Shown here: piece after piece, positions 51,783 to 60,416 of the stretch
Numbering within the stretch: the first letter of the stretch is position 1
How the letters are laid out: every line of letters starts with the position of its first letter
NCBI GenBank assembly: GCA_963844865.1
Contig: CAWJPY010000001.1
Coordinates: 248,001-312,000 of the forward strand
Source of the DNA: CAWJPY01 sp963844865
GTDB lineage: Bacteria > Acidobacteriota > Thermoanaerobaculia > Thermoanaerobaculales > Sulfomarinibacteraceae
Direction: 5' to 3'
Length of the DNA: 64,000 nucleotides
Made by a program: the position numbers and the translations under genes
Notes under the pieces: generated by a model
Told to the model about the DNA's origin: nothing
The model's input: only the letters and a program-made list of their open reading frames with translations
Database searches by the model: none

Positions 51783-52154
51783 CTACAGCACTTCCGGCGC
51801 CAGCGACACGATCTTCATGAAGCGTCGCTCGCGCAGCTCGCGGGCCACCGGGCCGAAGACCCGGGTCCCGATGGGATCCCGTTCGGCGTTCACCAGCACC
51901 GCCGCGTTCTCGTCGAAACGGATGTAGGAACCGTCGCGCCGCCTGGTGTTGGCCCTCGTGCGAACCACGACCGCCTTCACCACCGCCCCCTTCTTGATGT
52001 CGGAGTCGGGCGCGGCCTCCTTCACCGAGCACACCACGATGTCACCGATCCCCGCATAGCGCGGCGCCGCCGCACCGCCCATCTGACGGATCGTCATCAG
52101 CTTGCGGGCGCCGGAGTTGTCGGCGACTGTCAGCATCGTCCCCATCTGGATCAT
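51783..52154 (-). CDS. rplN: 50S ribosomal protein uL14
   Basis: 123 residues. MIQMGTMLTVADNSGARKLM, then GDIVVCSVKEAAPDSDIKKG and RDGSYIRFDENAAVLVN, GTRVFGPVARELRERRFMKIVSLAPEVL are diagnostic. It forms an intersubunit bridge. It follows rpsQ by 15 bases. Confidence 0.98.
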   Translation of the reverse strand: MIQMGTMLTVADNSGARKLMTIRQMGGAAAPRYAGIGDIVVCSVKEAAPDSDIKKGAVVKAVVVRTRANTRRRDGSYIRFDENAAVLVNAERDPIGTRVFGPVARELRERRFMKIVSLAPEVL

Positions 52155-52169
52155 GGTGCGTCTCCCCGA

Positions 52170-52433
52170 TCACTCGGCGCGTTCGATGATCCGGCGCACC
52201 CGCCAGCGCTTGCGCCGAGACAGCGGCCGGCACTCCTCGATGAGCACCCGATCGCCGGTGTTGCAGGCATTCTCCTCATCGTGCGCCATGAAGCTCGAGC
52301 TGGAGCGCACGAAGCGGTGGTAGAGGGGGTGCATGATGAAGTTCTCCACCTTCACCACCACCGACTTGTCGGCGGCGCTGGAGGTCACCACTCCCACCTT
52401 GGTGGTCTTGCGGGTCGTCTGGGCTTCACTCAT
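52170..52433 (-). CDS. rpsQ: 30S ribosomal protein uS17
   Basis: 87 residues, 16S-binding OB-fold protein. KVGVVTSSAADKSVVVKVENF, then HPLYHRFVRSSSSFMAHDEEN and GDRVLIEECRPLSRRKRWRV. Its start overlaps the end of rpmC by 8 bases, indicating translational coupling. Confidence 0.97.
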   Translation of the reverse strand: MSEAQTTRKTTKVGVVTSSAADKSVVVKVENFIMHPLYHRFVRSSSSFMAHDEENACNTGDRVLIEECRPLSRRKRWRVRRIIERAE

Positions 52434-52632
52434 TGGCGGCCTCCGCCGGCCGGCGCTCGCAGAGCACCGTCAGCACGCGCGCGATGTCCTTGCGAACCTC
52501 GCGGATCTTCTGCGGGTCCTCGATCTGGCCGGTCGACTTCTGGAAACGGAGCTTGAACAGCTGCTCCTCCAGATCGCCCAGCGTCTTGTTGAGCTCAACG
52601 TCGGAGCGCTCGCGCAGATCCATCGCCTTCAT
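52426..52632 (-). CDS. rpmC: 50S ribosomal protein uL29
   Basis: 68 residues of two antiparallel helices, near the exit tunnel. MKAMDLRERSDVELNKTLGD, then LFKLRFQKSTGQIEDPQKIREVRKDIARV is the family pattern. The ATG at 52632 overlaps the rplP stop by 4 bases. Confidence 0.97.
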   Translation of the reverse strand: MKAMDLRERSDVELNKTLGDLEEQLFKLRFQKSTGQIEDPQKIREVRKDIARVLTVLCERRPAEAANE

Positions 52633-53045
52633 ACCGACTCTCTCCTGGTCACGAACCTGGTCTTGATGGGCAGCTTGTGAGCCGCGAGGCGCATGGCCTC
52701 CCGCGCCACGGGCTCCGTGACGCCTTCCATCTCGTACAGGATGCGGGCGGGCTTGATCACGGCCACCCACTCCTCCGGAGCTCCCTTGCCCTTGCCCATG
52801 CGGGTCTCGAGGGGCTTCTTGGTAATCGGCTTGTCCGGGAAGATGCGGATCCAGATCTTGCCGCCACGCTTGACGTGCCGGGTCATGGCGATACGGGCGG
52901 CCTCGATCTGGCGCGCGGTCAGCCAGCCCCGCTCGAGGGCCTGCAGCGCGTAGTCGCCGAAGGCGACGGTGCTGCCGCGCAGTGCCACGCCCCGGTTCGA
53001 GCCTCGCTGTTGCTTGCGGTACTTGACCTTCTTCGGCATCAACAT
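52629..53045 (-). CDS. rplP: 50S ribosomal protein uL16
   Basis: 138 residues, binds near the A site. MLMPKKVKYRKQQRG, then FGDYALQALERGWLTARQIEAARIAMTRH, GGKIWIRIFPDKPITKKPLETRMGKGKG. The longer frame upstream overlaps rpsC and is rejected. It overlaps rpmC by 4 bases. Confidence 0.98.
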   Translation of the reverse strand: MLMPKKVKYRKQQRGSNRGVALRGSTVAFGDYALQALERGWLTARQIEAARIAMTRHVKRGGKIWIRIFPDKPITKKPLETRMGKGKGAPEEWVAVIKPARILYEMEGVTEPVAREAMRLAAHKLPIKTRFVTRRESV

Positions 53046-53056
53046 GATGCGTCTCC

Positions 53057-53710
53057 CTACAGGCCGCGGCGAATGCCACGCGCCCGATGGCGCTCGCCCC
53101 GGTACACCCAGACCTTCACCCCGATCACGCCGTAGGTGGTGTACGCGGTCTCGAAACCGTAGTCGATGTCCGCCTTCAGGGTGTGCAGGGGAAGCCGTCC
53201 TTGCTGGTACCACTCCGAGCGCGCGATCTCGGCGCCGTTGAGTCGGCCTGCGCAGCGGATCTTGATGCCCTGAGCGCCGAAACGCAACGCGTTCTCCTGA
53301 GCCCGCCGCATGGCGCGCCGGAACGCGATCCGGCGCTCGAGCTGCCGGGCCACGTTCTGGGCGATCAGGTGGGCATCGATCTCGGGGCGCTGGATCTCCT
53401 GGATGTTGATGTGGATGTCCTGGCCGTAGCGACGCATCAGATCGTCGCGCAGCTTGTCCACCTCGGTGCCCTTGCGGCCGATGACGATGCCGGGACGGCC
53501 GGACAGGATGTTGACGCGCAGCTTGCCCGCCGTGCGCTCGATGTCGATGGCGCTCACCGCGGCGTTGGCCAGCCGCCCGTACAGCTCGTTCCTGAGCCGC
53601 AGGTCCTCGTGCAGGAGGTTGGCGTAGTCGGTCCCGTCCGCGTACCAGCGCGACCGCCAGGTGTTGTTGTATCCGAGGCGAAAGCCGTACGGATGCGTCT
53701 TCTGTCCCAC
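53057..53710 (-). CDS. rpsC: 30S ribosomal protein uS3
   Basis: 217 residues, part of the mRNA entry channel helicase. VGQKTHPYGFRLGYNNTWRSRWYA at the GTG start (53710, GAGGAAG upstream), the KH domain with IERTAGKLRVNILSGRPGIVIGRKG, and the C-terminal half with GRLNGAEIARSEWYQQGRLPLHTLKADIDYG. The frame upstream of GTG overlaps rplV and is not used. Confidence 0.98.
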   Translation of the reverse strand: MGQKTHPYGFRLGYNNTWRSRWYADGTDYANLLHEDLRLRNELYGRLANAAVSAIDIERTAGKLRVNILSGRPGIVIGRKGTEVDKLRDDLMRRYGQDIHINIQEIQRPEIDAHLIAQNVARQLERRIAFRRAMRRAQENALRFGAQGIKIRCAGRLNGAEIARSEWYQQGRLPLHTLKADIDYGFETAYTTYGVIGVKVWVYRGERHRARGIRRGL

Positions 53711-53724
53711 TGCTTCCTCCCTGC

Positions 53725-54069
53725 CTAGCTCTCGCGCACCGCGAGCTGGACCGTGACGTGGCACATGCGCTTCAGGATGCGGTGGTAGCGCACCCACTTG
53801 GACGCCGGCCGGCCGCGCTTCAGCCGTGGCCCGTCATCCACCGTGATGGAGCGGATGAACACCCGGTCCACGTCCACCCCGGGCTGTGCCTGCTCGAGGT
53901 TGGCGAGGGCCGAACGGACCACCTTCTCCACGTCCCGGGCCGCGTACTTGTCGCTCAGCCTCAGCGACGTGAGCGCCGGCTCCACCGGCTTGCCGCGAAC
54001 CATGTCGGCCAGCAGCCGCACCTTGCGCGGCGAGGACCGATAGTACCGGAGTTCGGCTCGTGCTTCCAT
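53725..54069 (-). CDS. rplV: 50S ribosomal protein uL22
   Basis: 114 residues, lines the exit tunnel. RYYRSSPRKVRLLADMVRGKPVEPALTSL, the long hairpin with GPRLKRGRPASKWVRYHRILKR, and ending HVTVQLAVRES. The ATG at 54069 follows GGGGAG; a GTG one codon earlier is less likely. It lies 8 bases after rpsS. Confidence 0.97.
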   Translation of the reverse strand: MEARAELRYYRSSPRKVRLLADMVRGKPVEPALTSLRLSDKYAARDVEKVVRSALANLEQAQPGVDVDRVFIRSITVDDGPRLKRGRPASKWVRYHRILKRMCHVTVQLAVRES

Positions 54070-54077
54070 CACTCCCC

Positions 54078-54359
54078 CTATCGCGCGCCGCGCTCCCGCC
54101 GCCGATCCGCGGCGTGGCCGCGGTAGGTGCGGGTGGCCGCGAACTCGCCCAGCTTGTGACCCACCATGTTCTCGGTGATGTACACGGGGACGAACTTGTG
54201 CCCGTTGTGCACCGCGATGGTGCGGCCGACCATGAGCGGGGTGATGGTGGAACGACGCGACCAGGTCTTGATGACCCGCTTGTCGCCGGGGCCCATGGCC
54301 TCGACCTTGCGCGCCAGGTGGTCGTCCACGAACGGTCCCTTACGGATTGAACGAGCCAT
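54078..54359 (-). CDS. rpsS: 30S ribosomal protein uS19
   Basis: 93 residues, head protein. MARSIRKGPFVDDHLARKVE, then VIKTWSRRSTITPLMVGRTIAVHNGHKFVPVYITENMVGHKLGEFA. It is 9 bases downstream of rplB. Confidence 0.98.
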   Translation of the reverse strand: MARSIRKGPFVDDHLARKVEAMGPGDKRVIKTWSRRSTITPLMVGRTIAVHNGHKFVPVYITENMVGHKLGEFAATRTYRGHAADRRRERGAR

Positions 54360-54368
54360 CGCCCCCTC

Positions 54369-55196
54369 CTACTTGCGGCTGCGCCGACGCGACACGATCA
54401 GGCGATCCGATGCCTTGCGGCGACGCGTCTTCGCACCCTTGGTCGGCCATCCCCACGGTGAGACCGGGTGCCGACCCTTGTTCTTGCCCTCGCCGCCGCC
54501 ATGGGGGTGATCCACCGGATTCATGGCGGTGCCCCGGGTCTGGGGACGCACACCCAACCACCGCGCGCGCCCCGCCTTGCCGATCTTGATGTTGGACTGA
54601 TCCACGTTGCCGACCTGGCCGACGGTGGCCATGCAGGTCGACAGCACCATGCGCATCTCGCCGGAGGGCATGCGCAGGGTCGTGTACTTGCCCTCCTTGG
54701 CCATGATCTGGGCCGCGGTCCCCGCGGCGCGCACCATCTGGCCGCCCTTGCCGGGCTTCAGCTCCACGTTGTGCACCAGGGTGCCCAGCGGGATGTTGCC
54801 GATGGGCATCGCGTTGCCGGCCCGCACGTCGACCCTGGTACCGGCCACGACGGTGTCGCCCACGGTGAGCCCCACCGGGGCCAGGATGTAGCGCTTGTCG
54901 CCGTCGGCGTAGGACAGGAGCGCGATGTTGGCCGACCGGTTGGGGTCGTACTCGATGGTGGCCACGCGGCCCGGCACGTCGAACTTGTCCCGGCGGAAGT
55001 CGATGATGCGGTAACGCCGCTTGTGTCCACGACCCCTGTGACGGGAGGTGACGTGCCCATCCGAGTTGCGCCCCCCGGATTGGGTCTTGCCCTTGGTGAG
55101 CTTCTTGTGGGGACGCCCGACGGTCACCTGGGCGAAGTCCGAGACCGTGACGAAACGGCGCCCCGGCGACGTGGGATTGTAGGAACGATTGGCCAT
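54369..55196 (-). CDS. rplB: 50S ribosomal protein uL2
   Basis: 275 residues, next to the peptidyl-transferase centre. TSPGRRFVTVSDFAQVT, then GRNSDGHVTSRHRGRGHKRRYRIIDF, IGNIPLGTLVHNVELKPGKG, and the active-centre loop VDHPHGGGEGKNKGRHPVSPWG with its His. It follows rplW by 10 bases. Confidence 0.98.
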   Translation of the reverse strand: MANRSYNPTSPGRRFVTVSDFAQVTVGRPHKKLTKGKTQSGGRNSDGHVTSRHRGRGHKRRYRIIDFRRDKFDVPGRVATIEYDPNRSANIALLSYADGDKRYILAPVGLTVGDTVVAGTRVDVRAGNAMPIGNIPLGTLVHNVELKPGKGGQMVRAAGTAAQIMAKEGKYTTLRMPSGEMRMVLSTCMATVGQVGNVDQSNIKIGKAGRARWLGVRPQTRGTAMNPVDHPHGGGEGKNKGRHPVSPWGWPTKGAKTRRRKASDRLIVSRRRSRK

Positions 55197-55206
55197 GACC
55201 TCCTCC

Positions 55207-55500
55207 TCAGATCCCCTCGAAGAACTCGAGGGTCTTGGAGCCGGGGGCCAGCTTCACGTACGCCTTGCGAATCGACGGGCGGTGGCTCACCACCCGGCCG
55301 TAGCGCAGGACCGGCTTGCCCTTGCGGTTGACGATCCGGACCGCCGTCACGCGCACGTCGAAGAGCTCCTCGACGGCCTTGCGGACCTCGATCTTGTTGG
55401 CGCGCCGATTGACCTCGAAGCACACCGTGTTCTCGCGTTCCTGGACCATGGTCGTCTTCTCGGTGATGAGCGGCCGCACGATGACCTGCCGCGGCTTCAT
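55207..55500 (-). CDS. rplW: 50S ribosomal protein uL23
   Basis: 97 residues, docking site for SRP and trigger factor at the exit. QVIVRPLITEKTTMVQERENTVCFEVNR, then KAVEELFDVRVTAVRIVNRKGK. The ATG at 55500 overlaps the rplD stop by 4 bases; the longer upstream frame is a shadow of rplD. Confidence 0.97.
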   Translation of the reverse strand: MKPRQVIVRPLITEKTTMVQERENTVCFEVNRRANKIEVRKAVEELFDVRVTAVRIVNRKGKPVLRYGRVVSHRPSIRKAYVKLAPGSKTLEFFEGI

Positions 55501-56120
55501 GACAGCACCTCCGCGAGGGTCTTGAGGGCAGGCTCGGAGGCGACGATCCACCGGTGGCAGAGGACCTCGTACGCGTTCAGGGACGTGGCGTCCAGCATCT
55601 TCACCCTGGGCCGGTTCCGGCTCGCCAGGTGGAGGTTGAGGTTCTCCAGGCCGTCCACCAGCAGCACCTTCTCCTCGGCCAGGCCGAGAGCGCCGAGCCG
55701 CTTCATGAAGTCCTTGGTCTTGGGGCCCTCCAGGTCCATGGAGCCCAGCACCAGCAGGCGACCCTCCGCCACCCGCTGCGACAGCACCCCGGCCAGGGCC
55801 GCACGCCGCGCCTTCTGGTTCACCTTCACCGCGTAGGAGCGCGGACGGGGGCCGTGGACGGTGCCGCCGGAGCGCCACAGGGGCGAGCGCCGCGAACCCG
55901 CGCGGGCACGCCCGGTGTGCTTCTGCTTCCAGGGTTTGATCCCGGAGCCCGACACCTCGCCGCGCCCCTTCACCTTGTGGGTGCCGCGGCGGCGGCTGGC
56001 GAGATGGGCCCGCACCACCTCCCACACCAGGTGCCGGTTGGCGTCGCGGGCGAACACCTGGTCGGGCAGCTCGAGCTCGCCCACCACCTCGTTCTCCCAG
56101 TTCTTGACCTCGACCTTCAT
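55497..56120 (-). CDS. rplD: 50S ribosomal protein uL4
   Basis: 207 residues. LPDQVFARDANRHLVWEVVRAHLA, then the tunnel loop TGRARAGSRRSPLWRSGGTVHGPRPRSY, and LDATSLNAYEVLCHRWIV. In E. coli it also represses the S10 operon. The ATG at 56120 is preceded by GAGGGGG. The frame to 56135 is upstream of this and not needed. Confidence 0.98.
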   Translation of the reverse strand: MKVEVKNWENEVVGELELPDQVFARDANRHLVWEVVRAHLASRRRGTHKVKGRGEVSGSGIKPWKQKHTGRARAGSRRSPLWRSGGTVHGPRPRSYAVKVNQKARRAALAGVLSQRVAEGRLLVLGSMDLEGPKTKDFMKRLGALGLAEEKVLLVDGLENLNLHLASRNRPRVKMLDATSLNAYEVLCHRWIVASEPALKTLAEVLS

Positions 56121-56131
56121 AGCGCGCCCCC

Positions 56132-56758
56132 TCACCCGACCTTGACGATGCGGACGTACGAGTTGCGCGCACCCGGCACGCCGCCCTTGACGAACAGCAG
56201 ATTGCGATCCACGTCGATCTTCACCACCCGGGCGTTCTTGACCGTGGACCGGCGGTTGCCGGTCTGGCCCGGCATGCCGGCGCCGGGGTAGACCCGCGAC
56301 GGGTCGGCCGAGGCGCCGATACCGCCCGGCGCCCGGTGGAACATGGAACCGTGGGTGGCGCGTCCGCCGCCGAAGTTGTGGCGCTTGATCACGCCCTGAA
56401 AGCCGCGACCCTTCGAGCGGCCCACCACGTGCACCGCATCCGCCACCGCGAAGATGTCGGCGAGCACGGCATCGCCAGCCTTCGCCTCGTCGCCCTCATC
56501 CACGGGGACCTCCCCCAGGAAGCGGGTCGGCGGCACACCGGCGGCGGCGAAGTGACCCACGATGGGTCGAGGGGCGTTGCGGCGCGGCGTCGACTCCACG
56601 AGACCGAGCTGGACGGCCTCGTACCCGTCACGCTCCTCGGTCCGACGCTGTACGACCACGCAGGGACCGGCCTCGATGATCGTCACCGGCACGACCCGCC
56701 CGTCGTCGTCGAAGATCTGGGTCATGCCCACCTTCTTGCCGAGTATTCCCCGTACCAT
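56132..56758 (-). CDS. rplC: 50S ribosomal protein uL3
   Basis: 208 residues. MVRGILGKKVGMTQIFDDDG, then KGRGFQGVIKRHNFGGGRATHGS and the loop PGRVYPGAGMPGQTG-type stretch (SRVYPGAGMPGQTGNRRSTVKN). It initiates large-subunit assembly. It lies 3 bases after rpsJ and 11 before rplD. Confidence 0.98.
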   Translation of the reverse strand: MVRGILGKKVGMTQIFDDDGRVVPVTIIEAGPCVVVQRRTEERDGYEAVQLGLVESTPRRNAPRPIVGHFAAAGVPPTRFLGEVPVDEGDEAKAGDAVLADIFAVADAVHVVGRSKGRGFQGVIKRHNFGGGRATHGSMFHRAPGGIGASADPSRVYPGAGMPGQTGNRRSTVKNARVVKIDVDRNLLFVKGGVPGARNSYVRIVKVG

Positions 56759-56761
56759 CGC

Positions 56762-57085
56762 TCACCTCGCGCCGTAGGCCTTGATCTCGACATCCACTCC
56801 GGCCGGCAGCTCGAGCTTCATCAGAGCGTCGATGGTCTGCTGGGTCGGCTCGAGGATGTCGAGCAGCCTCTTGTGGGTGCGGATCTCGAACTGCTCCCGC
56901 GACTTCTTGTCGACGTGCGGTGACTTGAGCACGGTGAAGCGCTGGATGTGGGTCGGCAGCGGGATGGGCCCGGAGATGCGGGCGCCGGTGCGCTGCGCGG
57001 TGTCCACGATCTCGGTCGCCGACTGGTCGAGCAGGCGGTAATCGTACGCCTTGAGGCGGATGCGGATCTTTTCGCTTGCCATCAT
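56762..57085 (-). CDS. rpsJ: 30S ribosomal protein uS10
   Basis: 107 residues; also NusE, which joins the antitermination complex. RIRLKAYDYRLLDQSATEIVDTAQRTGA, then GPIPLPTHIQRFTVLKSPHVDKKSREQFE. Two adjacent ATGs at 57085 and 57082 are possible starts. It directly abuts the tuf stop. Its ACC/GGC codon style matches the other ribosomal genes and contrasts with tuf. Confidence 0.97.
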   Translation of the reverse strand: MMASEKIRIRLKAYDYRLLDQSATEIVDTAQRTGARISGPIPLPTHIQRFTVLKSPHVDKKSREQFEIRTHKRLLDILEPTQQTIDALMKLELPAGVDVEIKAYGAR

Positions 57086-58279
57086 CTACTCCAGGATGTC
57101 GGTGATGGAACCGGCGCCCACGGTGCGGCCACCTTCACGGATCGCGAACCGCAGACCCCGCTCCATGGCGATCGGCGTGATCAGCTCCACCTCCAGGTTC
57201 GTGTTGTCACCCGGAATCACCATCTCCACGCCCTCGTCCAGGTTCACCGACCCCGTCACGTCCGTCGTCCGGAAAAAGAACTGCGGCCGGTACCCGCGGA
57301 AAAACGGCGTGTGCCGACCACCCTCCTCCTTCGTCAGTACGTACACCTCGGCCCGAAACTTCCTGTGCGGCGTGATCGACCCCGGCTTCGCGACCACCTG
57401 CCCCCGCTCCACCTCCTTGCGCTCCGTCCCCCGCAGCAGCAGGCCCACGTTGTCCCCAGCCTCCCCTCGGTCCAGAAGCTTGCGGAACATCTCCACCCCC
57501 GTCACCACCCGCTTCACCGTCGGCCGGATCCCTACGATCTCCATCTCGTCCCCAACCTTCACCACTCCCCGCTCGATCCGACCCGTCACCACCGTCCCAC
57601 GCCCAGAAATCGTGAACACGTCCTCGATCGGCATCAGGAAATCCTTGTCAATGTCCCGCTCCGGCAACGGTATGTACGAGTCCATCGCCGCCAAAAGCTC
57701 CCAGATCGACTTGCACTCCTCAGCGTCCGGATCGTCCGCCTCCCCAGCCTTCAACGCCGACCCCCGAATCACCGGAATCTCGTCCCCCGGAAACTCGTAC
57801 TCGCTCAACAGCTCCCGAACCTCCAGCTCCACCAGGTCCAAAAGCTCCTCGTCGTCCACCATGTCCACCTTGTTCATGTACACGATGATCGACGGCACCC
57901 CCACCTGCCGCGCCAGCAAAATGTGCTCCCGCGTCTGCGGCATCGGACCATCAGCCGCCGACACAACCAACACCGCACCGTCCATCTGCGCCGCCCCCGT
58001 GATCATGTTCTTCACGTAGTCCGCGTGCCCAGGACAGTCCACGTGCGCGTAGTGCCGCGTCTGAGACTGATACTCCACGTGCGCCGTGTTGATCGTGATC
58101 CCCCGCGCCTTCTCCTCCGGCGCCTTGTCAATCGAATCAAACGGCGTGAAATCCGCCAGACCCTTCGCCGCCAACACCTTCGTGATCGCCGCCGTCAACG
58201 TCGTCTTGCCGTGGTCCACGTGCCCGATCGTCCCAATGTTGACGTGCGGCTTCGTCCTCTCAAACTTCGCCTTGGCCAT
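57086..58279 (-). CDS. tuf: elongation factor Tu
   Basis: 397 residues, delivers aminoacyl-tRNA to the ribosome. G1 is GHVDHGKTT, G2 is RGITINTAHVEY, G3 is DCPGHADY, and the NKVD equivalent is YMNKVDMVDDEEL; domains 2 and 3 are complete, ending GAGSITDILE. The start MAKAKFERTKPHVN at 58279 is standard. Codon choice is peculiar: Thr is nearly always ACG, Gly often GGG, Val GTG and Leu TTG or CTG, with many ATT, GAT and TCT. Flanking fusA, rpsJ and the ribosomal genes favour ACC, GGC, GTC, CTC and ATC. The last 15 or so codons revert to the local style. Confidence 0.98.
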   Translation of the reverse strand: MAKAKFERTKPHVNIGTIGHVDHGKTTLTAAITKVLAAKGLADFTPFDSIDKAPEEKARGITINTAHVEYQSQTRHYAHVDCPGHADYVKNMITGAAQMDGAVLVVSAADGPMPQTREHILLARQVGVPSIIVYMNKVDMVDDEELLDLVELEVRELLSEYEFPGDEIPVIRGSALKAGEADDPDAEECKSIWELLAAMDSYIPLPERDIDKDFLMPIEDVFTISGRGTVVTGRIERGVVKVGDEMEIVGIRPTVKRVVTGVEMFRKLLDRGEAGDNVGLLLRGTERKEVERGQVVAKPGSITPHRKFRAEVYVLTKEEGGRHTPFFRGYRPQFFFRTTDVTGSVNLDEGVEMVIPGDNTNLEVELITPIAMERGLRFAIREGGRTVGAGSITDILE

Positions 58280-58292
58280 CTCTGCCTCCCCT

Positions 58293-60380
58293 CTACGCCG
58301 TGACGCCTTTGGCGCGGGCGACGATCTCCTCGGCCCGCGACTGCGGCACCTCGTCGTAGTGGTCGAACTGCATGGTGTAGGTGGCACGCCCCTGGGTCTG
58401 GGACCGCAGATCGGTGGCGTAGCCGAACATCTCGGACAGCGGCACGTGGACCGTGACCACCTGGAAGCCCGCCCTGGGCTCCATGCGGATGACGCGGCCG
58501 CGCCGGCGGTTGAGGTCGCCGATCACCTCGCCCATGTACTCCTCCGGGGTCACCGCCTCGACCTCCATGACCGGCTCGAGCAGGACCGGTCCGGCCTTCT
58601 TGGCGGCGTCCTGGAAGGCCAGGGACCCCGCCACCTTGAAGGCCAGCTCGGACGAGTCCACCTCGTGGAAGGAGCCGTCATACAGGGTCGCCGCGACCCC
58701 GACCAGGGGGTAGCCCGCCAGGATGCCCCGCTCCATGGCCTCGCGGATGCCGAGCTCCACCGGCCGGATGAACTCCCTGGGGATCACGCCCTGTTTGATC
58801 TCGTTCCGAAATTCGAAGTCGGTGCCGTCGGTGAGGGGTGCGATGCGGATCTTGGCGTGACCGTACTGGCCGCGCCCGCCGGTCTGGCGGATGAAGCGGC
58901 CTTCGCCCGCACCTTCCTCGGTGATGGTCTCGCGATAGGCCACCTGGGGGCGACCGACGTTGGCCCGCACACTGTGCTCGCGCAGCAGGCGGTCGACGAT
59001 GATCTCCAGGTGCAGCTCGCCCATGCCGGAGATGATGGTCTGGCCGGTCTCGGGGTCGGTGGTGACCCGGAAGGTGGGGTCTTCGTTGGTGAGCTTGCCC
59101 AGCGCGACGGCCAGCTTCTCCTGGTCGGCCCGGGTGCGGGGCTCGATGGCCACCGCGATGACGGGCTCCGGGAACTGCATGGCTTCCAGAACGATCGGGT
59201 GCTTGGGGTCGCAGATCGTGTCGCCGGTGGCCGCATTGCGGAGGCCGACCACGGCGCAGATGTCGCCCGCCCAGACCTCCGCGATCTCCTCCCGCTTGTT
59301 GGCGTGCATCTTGAGCAGCCGACCCAGCCGCTCCGACTTGCCGGTGGCGGCGTTCTCCACCGTGGAGCCGGTGTGCACGCCCCCGGAGTAGATGCGGATG
59401 AACGAGAGCTGGCCCACGAACGGGTCGCTCATGATCTTGAAGACCAGGGCGGCGAACGGCTCGGAATCGTCGGCGTGACGGACGTCGAGCTCGCCCCCGT
59501 CCGGTCGGTAGCCCTCGATGGGAGGCACGTCCAGCGGCGACGGCAGGTAGTCCACCACCGCATCCAGCAACGGCTGCACGCCCTTGTTCTTGAAAGCCGC
59601 GCCGCACAGCACCGGCACGAGCTGGGCGTTGAGCGTGCCCGTACGCAGACCCCGCCGGATCTCCTCCTCGCCCAGGTCGCCCTCGGAGAGATAGGTCTCC
59701 AGGAGCTCCTCGGAGGTCTCGGCCACCGCCTCCAGGAGGCGCTCCCGGTTCTCCTCCACCTCGGCGTGGTACTCCTCGGGGATCTCCTCCTCGCGGTACT
59801 CGGCGCCCAGGCTCTCGTCCGTGTACCGGTACGCCTTCAGGCGCACCAGGTCGATGACCCCCGCGAAGGACTCCTCGCGCCCGAGGGGAAGCTGCACCGG
59901 CACCGGGTTGGCCTTGAGCTTGTTCCGGATCTGGTCGACCACCCCGGCGAAGCGGGCGCCGACCCGGTCCATCTTGTTGACGAAGGCAATGCGCGGCACG
60001 TGGTAGCGGTCGGCCTGCCGCCACACCGTCTCGGATTGGGGCTCCACACCACCCACCGCGCAGAACACAGCCACCGCACCGTCGAGCACCCGGAGGCTGC
60101 GCTCCACCTCGGCGGTGAAGTCCACGTGGCCCGGGGTGTCGATGATGTTGACGCGGTGGTCGCGCCAGAAGCAGGTGGTCGCGGCGGAGGTGATGGTGAT
60201 GCCGCGCTCCTGCTCCTGGGGCATCCAGTCCATGGTGGCGGTGCCCTCGTGGACCTCGCCCATCTTGTAGTTGATGCCGGTGTAGTACAGGACCCTCTCG
60301 GTAGTCGTCGTCTTACCGGCATCGATGTGGGCCATGATGCCGATATTGCGGACGTGTTCGAGAGGAATCAGACGCGACAT
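58293..60380 (-). CDS. fusA: elongation factor G
   Basis: 695 residues, GTPase for translocation and, with RRF, ribosome recycling. The N-terminus has NIGIMAHIDAGKTTTTERVLYYTG (G1), then GITITSAATTCFW, DTPGHVDF and VNKMDRVGA. Domain IV has GGRGQYGHAKIRI and domain V MFGYATDLRSQTQGRATYTMQFDHY, both complete. It lies 36 bases after rpsG and 13 before tuf in the str operon. Confidence 0.98.
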   Translation of the reverse strand: MSRLIPLEHVRNIGIMAHIDAGKTTTTERVLYYTGINYKMGEVHEGTATMDWMPQEQERGITITSAATTCFWRDHRVNIIDTPGHVDFTAEVERSLRVLDGAVAVFCAVGGVEPQSETVWRQADRYHVPRIAFVNKMDRVGARFAGVVDQIRNKLKANPVPVQLPLGREESFAGVIDLVRLKAYRYTDESLGAEYREEEIPEEYHAEVEENRERLLEAVAETSEELLETYLSEGDLGEEEIRRGLRTGTLNAQLVPVLCGAAFKNKGVQPLLDAVVDYLPSPLDVPPIEGYRPDGGELDVRHADDSEPFAALVFKIMSDPFVGQLSFIRIYSGGVHTGSTVENAATGKSERLGRLLKMHANKREEIAEVWAGDICAVVGLRNAATGDTICDPKHPIVLEAMQFPEPVIAVAIEPRTRADQEKLAVALGKLTNEDPTFRVTTDPETGQTIISGMGELHLEIIVDRLLREHSVRANVGRPQVAYRETITEEGAGEGRFIRQTGGRGQYGHAKIRIAPLTDGTDFEFRNEIKQGVIPREFIRPVELGIREAMERGILAGYPLVGVAATLYDGSFHEVDSSELAFKVAGSLAFQDAAKKAGPVLLEPVMEVEAVTPEEYMGEVIGDLNRRRGRVIRMEPRAGFQVVTVHVPLSEMFGYATDLRSQTQGRATYTMQFDHYDEVPQSRAEEIVARAKGVTA

Positions 60381-60416
60381 GTTTTCAAAGAACCCCTGTC
60401 TCTCAGATCGTGAGTA

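Noticed and set aside
58086..60413. 775-residue plus-strand reading frame opposite fusA
   Set aside because: Antisense shadow of a complete, conserved EF-G.
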